The position numbers and the translations under genes were made by a program. A stretch of 7,479 nt of DNA from Oscillospiraceae bacterium (GTDB lineage Bacteria; Bacillota; Clostridia; Oscillospirales; Oscillospiraceae), in the NCBI GenBank assembly GCA_017399325.1, contig JAFQDY010000180.1, forward strand, positions 1-7,479, given 5' to 3'. Position 1 is the first letter of the stretch. The number at the start of each line of letters is the position of its first letter. The notes beneath the pieces were generated by a model. That model saw only the letters and a program-made list of their open reading frames with translations, was not told the DNA's origin and made no database searches. Positions 5,789 through 7,479 of this stretch are shown piece by piece.

Positions 5789-6877
5789 TTATCTTGCGTC
5801 CCGGGAGGACAGGTACTTACGAACCATCAGCGCTACCTTGAACACGATGGCGTGGTCAAACTGACGCAGGTCCAGTCCTGTGATCTTCTTGATCTTTTCC
5901 AGGCGGTATACCAAAGTGTTGCGGTGTACAAACAGTTTCCGGGAAGTTTCGGACACATTCAGATTGTTCTCAAAGAACTTGTTGATGGTGAACAGGGTCT
6001 CCTGATCCAGCGCATCGATAGAACTCTTTTTGAACACTTCGGACAGGAAAATATCGCACAGGGTAATGGGCAACTGATAGATCAGTCGGCCGATACCCAG
6101 GTTTTCATAGTTGATAATGCTCTTTTCGGTGTCGAACACATTGCCCACATCGATGGCGGTCTGGGCTTCCTTATAAGAATCGGCCAGTTCACGCAGGTGA
6201 CCGGCAACTGTGCCGATGCCGATGATGCACTTGATGAACAGTTCGTTCTTCAAAGTGTCTTCCACATTGCGGGCGATCTTTTCCAGTTCTTCGGTGGTGA
6301 TGTCCGCGCTGACCTGCTTGACAATGGCCAGGTCTGTTTCCTTGATGGTCAGAACGAAGTCCTGGGTCTTGTCGGGGAACAAACCGGACAGCACATCCAC
6401 AGCCGCCACATCGCAGCGGTCGATCTGCCGCACCAGAAATACGGCACGGGGGGCATCGGTGGCAAAGTGCAGTTCCTTTGCGCGGATGTAAATATCGCCG
6501 GGCAAAATGTTGGCCATAATGATATTCTTAATGAAAGTGCCTCTGTCGTGCTTTTCTTCGTAATTGACTTTGGCATCGTTCAGGGCGATGTAAGCGAGGT
6601 TACAGGTCAGTTTGGCCTGCTCGTCGTCACCGGCGCAGAACACCGCATATTCAAAAACGTTCATGGCGTTGTTGATGGCGCGGTAGGTTTTGCCGCCAAA
6701 TGCAATGATCTGTTCGCCGCTACCGGACACCCGCAGCACCGCATCCGGAATGCGCTCACCCAGCAACGCGCTGTCTGTGCAGGAAACCACGCAACCGTCT
6801 GAATCGATCACGCCAATGACCCGTTCGGACACTTCCTTTAATTGTTGCATCACATTTTGAAAAACACTGTTTGCCAT
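5789..6877 (-). CDS. CdaR/PucR-family transcriptional regulator (sugar-diacid-regulator type)
   Basis: A 362-residue cytoplasmic DNA-binding regulator. The N-terminal part (about 1-130) resembles the sugar-diacid recognition domain, with IGVIDSDGCVVSCTD (21-35) matching its PAS-like start. The middle (about 140-255) resembles the degenerate GGDEF-like domain of CdaR regulators. The C-terminus (about 293-355) is the PucR helix-turn-helix, with NLNVSETSRKLFVHRNT (305-321) then LVYRLEKI (322-329) as the DNA-binding core. The ATG at 6877 is preceded by a perfect AGGAGG, but 11 bases away, which is long. The gene has its own promoter and terminator, so it is transcribed apart from ftsEX. The true ligand is unknown: family names come from E. 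coli CdaR, which senses glycerate or sugar diacids, and no diacid pathway genes are in the window. Possible targets are its own promoter or the adjacent operon (inference). Confidence 0.88.
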   Translation of the reverse strand: MANSVFQNVMQQLKEVSERVIGVIDSDGCVVSCTDSALLGERIPDAVLRVSGSGEQIIAFGGKTYRAINNAMNVFEYAVFCAGDDEQAKLTCNLAYIALNDAKVNYEEKHDRGTFIKNIIMANILPGDIYIRAKELHFATDAPRAVFLVRQIDRCDVAAVDVLSGLFPDKTQDFVLTIKETDLAIVKQVSADITTEELEKIARNVEDTLKNELFIKCIIGIGTVAGHLRELADSYKEAQTAIDVGNVFDTEKSIINYENLGIGRLIYQLPITLCDIFLSEVFKKSSIDALDQETLFTINKFFENNLNVSETSRKLFVHRNTLVYRLEKIKKITGLDLRQFDHAIVFKVALMVRKYLSSRDAR

Positions 6878-6888
6878 TTTTTGTCAAG

Positions 6889-6894
6889 CCTCCT
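6889..6894 (-). promoter_or_regulatory. Shine-Dalgarno of the CdaR-type gene with long spacing
   Basis: A perfect AGGAGG on the minus strand lies 11 bases before the ATG at 6877, longer than the usual 5-9. No in-frame alternative start lies closer, and the protein start fits the family, so the ATG is kept. The long gap may lower translation. Confidence 0.7.
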
Positions 6895-6938
6895 CAGTGA
6901 ATTGCACAAAAATACGCATTTAACAAAATTGCTTGGTC

Positions 6939-6967
6939 ATTATACCTCATTTTTGCACATTTTGCAA
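6939..6967 (-). promoter_or_regulatory. Sigma-A-type promoter of the CdaR-type regulator gene
   Basis: On the minus strand there is TTGCAA (6967-6962), a 17-bp spacer and a perfect TATAAT (6944-6939). The -35 matches TTGACA at four of six positions. The predicted leader is about 55 bases and includes the AGGAGG at 6889-6894. Confidence 0.7.
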
Positions 6968-6993
6968 GTACCTTTTGACATATTATTGCAAAA
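6960..6993. repeat. Inverted repeat TTTTGCAA / TTGCAAAA across the regulator promoter -35
   Basis: TTTTGCAA (6960-6967) and TTGCAAAA (6986-6993) are exact inverted copies separated by 18 bases. Further TTGCA cores occur at 6953-6957 and 6902-6906. One arm contains the -35 box. This could be an operator, for example for autoregulation, but the region is A+T-rich and such repeats can arise by chance. Confidence 0.35.
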
Positions 6994-7042
6994 ACCTTGC
7001 TGTTTTTTATGAAATGTTACAATTCAAATGGGAGTTTTCCGC

Positions 7043-7070
7043 AAAATTACAGGAAAAAACGACCTGCAAT
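7043..7070 (-). terminator. Modest intrinsic terminator after the pseudouridine synthase gene
   Basis: On the minus strand the arms 7070-7063 and 7053-7046 form an 8-bp stem with one G-U pair and a nine-base loop, followed by a short T run (7045-7043) and then G. It lies about 22 bases after the stop codon at 7093. The U-tract is short, so termination may be partial. Confidence 0.45.
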
Positions 7071-7092
7071 CTCTATGCTTTTCGTCATTTTG

Positions 7093-7479
7093 CTATATCC
7101 CCGAAAGGGCGGCGATTTCTTCTTCCGTCAGTTCCCGGACCTGACCTCTTGGCAGGTCACTTAAGCAAAGCGCGCCCTCCTGCCGGCGTTCCAGATAGGT
7201 TACCGGCAAGTTTCGGGAAGCCAGCATACGGCGGACCTGGTGGTATTTTCCCTCGCAGACCGTTACGAAACTCTCTCCGGGGCCGATAGATTCCAAAACT
7301 GCAGGCAGACAGGCCGTTCCGTCTTTCAGTGTCAGGCCCTTGGCAAAGGCCGCCACATCTTCTTCCGTGGCCACGCCTTCATGGCGGGCATAGTAGCGTT
7401 TCGGCACTTCCTTTTTCGGAGAGATGAGCTTATGGAGCAGATCGCCGTCATTGGTAAAAAGCAAAAGGCCCTCGGTGGC
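7093..7479 (-). CDS. RsuA/RluB-type rRNA pseudouridine synthase, C-terminal fragment (cut by right edge)
   Basis: The frame is open from the right edge to a TAG at 7093-7095, giving 128 residues. It begins ATEGLLLFTNDGD, which continues the family motif RLDxxTEGLLLxTNDG. The catalytic aspartate just before it lies outside the window. EGKYHQVRRMLA (about 77-88 of the fragment) is the second hallmark of the RsuA/RluB/RluE/RluF group, and the end LTEEEIAAL is a typical tail. The enzyme isomerises a specific uridine in rRNA to pseudouridine; which uridine, and in which subunit, cannot be decided from this fragment. The TTG at 7464 is an internal leucine codon, not a start. It is separated from the next gene by about 215 bases holding a terminator and a promoter, so it is a different transcription unit. 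Confidence 0.93.
   Translation of the reverse strand, partial: ATEGLLLFTNDGDLLHKLISPKKEVPKRYYARHEGVATEEDVAAFAKGLTLKDGTACLPAVLESIGPGESFVTVCEGKYHQVRRMLASRNLPVTYLERRQEGALCLSDLPRGQVRELTEEEIAALSGI

Noticed and set aside
5627..6802. Long plus-strand open frame of 391 codons opposite the CdaR-type gene
   Set aside because: It is the antisense shadow of a well-supported regulator gene, shows no recognisable domain, and begins inside the ftsE leader without a ribosome-binding site.
7464..7464. TTG as the start of the right-edge gene
   Set aside because: Upstream codons to the window edge encode ATEGL, part of the conserved pseudouridine synthase motif, so TTG is an internal leucine and the gene continues beyond the window.

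Overview
The window looks like chromosomal core DNA from a low-to-mid G+C Firmicute. The best fit is the class Clostridia, near Oscillospiraceae/Ruminococcaceae. This rests on the FtsEX system paired with a PcsB/CwlO-type coiled-coil hydrolase, the greA-lysS pair, sigma-A-like promoters, purine-rich Shine-Dalgarno sites and roughly balanced base composition. The family-level placement is inference. Every gene lies on the minus strand, so transcription runs from right to left. There are no mobile elements, tRNAs, rRNAs or CRISPR arrays, and no gap between genes exceeds about 215 bases.

From right to left: (1) the C-terminal 128 codons of an RsuA/RluB-type rRNA pseudouridine synthase, cut by the right edge, with a modest terminator. 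(2) A single-gene unit for a CdaR/PucR-family regulator, with its own promoter and terminator. (3) A cell-wall operon, ftsE - ftsX - coiled-coil M23 endopeptidase - membrane-anchored M23 endopeptidase - S41 (CtpA-type) protease. It starts at a near-consensus promoter (TTGACA, 17 bp, TACAAT, extended -10) whose -10 box is overlapped by a perfect match to the WalR (YycF) box. (4) greA and the start of lysS, from a second strong promoter (TTGACT, 17 bp, TATAAT).

The central operon forms a coherent system. FtsE (ATPase) and FtsX (membrane partner) should transmit ATP-driven conformational change to the coiled coil of the first M23 protein and so control peptidoglycan cleavage during division or elongation. 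Both M23 domains keep all zinc ligands, so both look like real enzymes, unlike the degenerate activator EnvC of E. coli. The second M23 protein is a tandem paralogue (about 73 of 128 catalytic-domain residues identical by hand) that has swapped the long coil for a membrane anchor. That anchor resembles the N-terminal anchor of the next gene, the S41 protease, although the two enzymes have unrelated folds. An S41 protease beside two M23 hydrolases suggests proteolytic control of hydrolase level, as known for CtpA/Prc elsewhere.

The observations most worth following are the WalR box at the ftsEX promoter, the shared anchor module, the protease-hydrolase pairing, and perfect G+C-rich hairpins just after the stop codons inside the operon that lack convincing U-tracts. 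Nothing here is clearly a wholly new system. The novelty, if any, lies in the combination and its regulation.
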